Positions 63,185 to 64,000 of a stretch of DNA of 64,000 bases are shown here, one piece after another. The notes beneath the pieces are model-generated. The model did not search any database. It was not told where the DNA came from and was given only the letters and a program-made list of their open reading frames with translations. The position numbers were made by a program, and so were the translations under genes. The stretch is from contig NZ_CAJHAZ010000005.1 in assembly GCF_904846525.1 (NCBI RefSeq), positions 62,001 through 126,000 of the forward strand, read 5' to 3'. Every line of letters starts with the position of its first letter. Position 1 is the stretch's first letter. Origin of the DNA: Psychrobacter sp. 1044. Lineage in GTDB: Bacteria > Pseudomonadota > Gammaproteobacteria > Pseudomonadales > Moraxellaceae.

Positions 63185-64000
63185 TTAAGATAAGCTGGCT
63201 TTGTAATCTTGATAATCAAATTCGCGCTGCAAATCTATACTGCCATCTAGACGACGAATCACAATCGCCGGCATATTAACACCATTGAACCAGTTCTTTT
63301 TCACCATGGTATAACCTGCGGCATTACCAAAGGTTACGGTATCACCTATTTTTAGGTTATTTGGCAAGGCATACTCACCAAAAATATCGCCCGCCAAACA
63401 AGAACGACCATAAATAATCGTATTATCAGCTGACTTAGCGCTCTCGCTGATGGGTGCGATATTGGTAGGGTCGATATCAAGAGAGGCAATATTCATTAAA
63501 TCACTATTCACAGCCGCTATCGGCGCTGACTCACGGTAAATTAACAAATCAAGCATGTGCGCTTCAATAGATGAATCTACTACAGCGAGATTTTTTTCAT
63601 TGTGCATAGTATCTAAGACGGTCGTGACCAATGACCCAGCACCATGGATACTTGCCTCACCTGGTTCAAGATAAACTTGCACAGCATATTTTTCACTAAA
63701 GCCTTTTAACCTGTCAGCCAGTTTTTCTAGCGGATAATCAGGCGCGATAAAATGAATGCCACCGCCCAAGCTCACCCACTCAAGCTGCGCCAACACTTCG
63801 CCAAATCTATCTTCGATATCGGCTAAGCTTGCGCTAAATGCCTCAAAGCTGTCATTTTCGCAGTTGTTATGAATCATTACCCCAGTAATGTCATCAAGTA
63901 CCGCTGCAATCTTGTTTTTATCATGTTCACCCAAACGGCTAAAAGGACGCGCAGGATCAGCGATTATAAACGATGAATTACTGGTCTTAGGGTTTAAGCG
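63185..64000 (-). CDS. nspC: Carboxynorspermidine decarboxylase, 5' part outside window
   Basis: PLP-dependent fold-III decarboxylase that converts carboxy(nor)spermidine to (nor)spermidine. Visible motifs: SRLGEHD near the window edge, WVSLGGGIHF, QVYLEPGEAS (PLP-phosphate and Glu), and DSSIEAHMLDLLIY. The C-terminal half shows YGRSCLAGDIFGEY with the catalytic Cys-Asp region. The reading frame stays open to base 64000 (RLNPKTSNSS... encoded by 63935-64000), so the TTG at 63934 is an internal Leu codon and the gene continues beyond the window. It is upstream of the dehydrogenase on the same strand, with a 285-bp spacer. Confidence 0.93.
   Translation of the reverse strand, partial: RLNPKTSNSSFIIADPARPFSRLGEHDKNKIAAVLDDITGVMIHNNCENDSFEAFSASLADIEDRFGEVLAQLEWVSLGGGIHFIAPDYPLEKLADRLKGFSEKYAVQVYLEPGEASIHGAGSLVTTVLDTMHNEKNLAVVDSSIEAHMLDLLIYRESAPIAAVNSDLMNIASLDIDPTNIAPISESAKSADNTIIYGRSCLAGDIFGEYALPNNLKIGDTVTFGNAAGYTMVKKNWFNGVNMPAIVIRRLDGSIDLQREFDYQDYKASLS

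Overview
The window looks like a chromosomal segment of a Psychrobacter-type gammaproteobacterium (Moraxellaceae). The support is the family-level look of the proteins and several layouts: a tsaE-mutL-miaA-hfq block, a kdsD-kdsC-lptC-lptA-lptB block, an Hfq with a very long Gly/Arg/Phe-rich tail, and a carboxynorspermidine-type polyamine pair. Assignment is by recognition only; no search was run. Intergenic DNA is visibly AT-rich. I see no rRNA, tRNA, CRISPR array, prophage or intact insertion sequence.

Layout. 1-8.5 kb: the end of a GGDEF/EAL protein, two tandem ~600-residue acyl-CoA dehydrogenases, and a Gcr-type membrane protein. 8.6-13.2 kb: apaH, ksgA and pdxA on the minus strand, interrupted by one opposite-strand DUF4238 gene. 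13.5-18.3 kb: dnaB, alr, argF, rpiA. 18.4-21.5 kb: an arsenic operon arsR-arsC-arsH-arsB with a visible promoter/operator. 21.6-29.2 kb: ilvA, an excalibur protein, a PaiB-like protein, hslR, a low-molecular-weight phosphatase, murB, a YdcF-like protein, ccoS and a TauE/SafE-like protein with a Met/His tail. 29.4-37.7 kb: RhlB-like helicase, cold-shock protein, aroQ, an ABC1 kinase, a zinc-ribbon ion channel, yebC, an MGMT and ftsY. 38.0-46.2 kb: a 54-residue lipoprotein, an M16 peptidase pair, an orphan lipoprotein, an M15-like peptidase, rodA and rlpA. 46.4-52.7 kb: radA, the LPS-export/Kdo block and hfq. 53.3-57.6 kb: miaA, mutL, tsaE, queD. 58-64 kb: a 40-residue basic protein, ynfA, phzF-like, a DHCW cupin, an ICMT-like methyltransferase, htpX, carboxynorspermidine dehydrogenase and the truncated decarboxylase nspC.

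The gene content is mostly housekeeping: cell wall (alr, murB, rodA, rlpA), LPS export, replication and repair (dnaB, radA, mutL), translation and tRNA/rRNA modification (ksgA, miaA, tsaE, queD), and arsenic detoxification. The least ordinary signals are small. One is a family of short inverted-repeat elements (51-174 bp) with ends like TAGGGCGTGTCCTCA; three of the four copies sit just 3' of a stop codon. A second inverted-repeat family is next to lptB and tsaE. Others are a structured leader starting at the predicted transcription start of carboxynorspermidine dehydrogenase, a lone DUF4238 gene splitting the pdxA-ksgA pair, and two small genes that length-limited gene calling would miss. I did not find a clear new multi-gene system.
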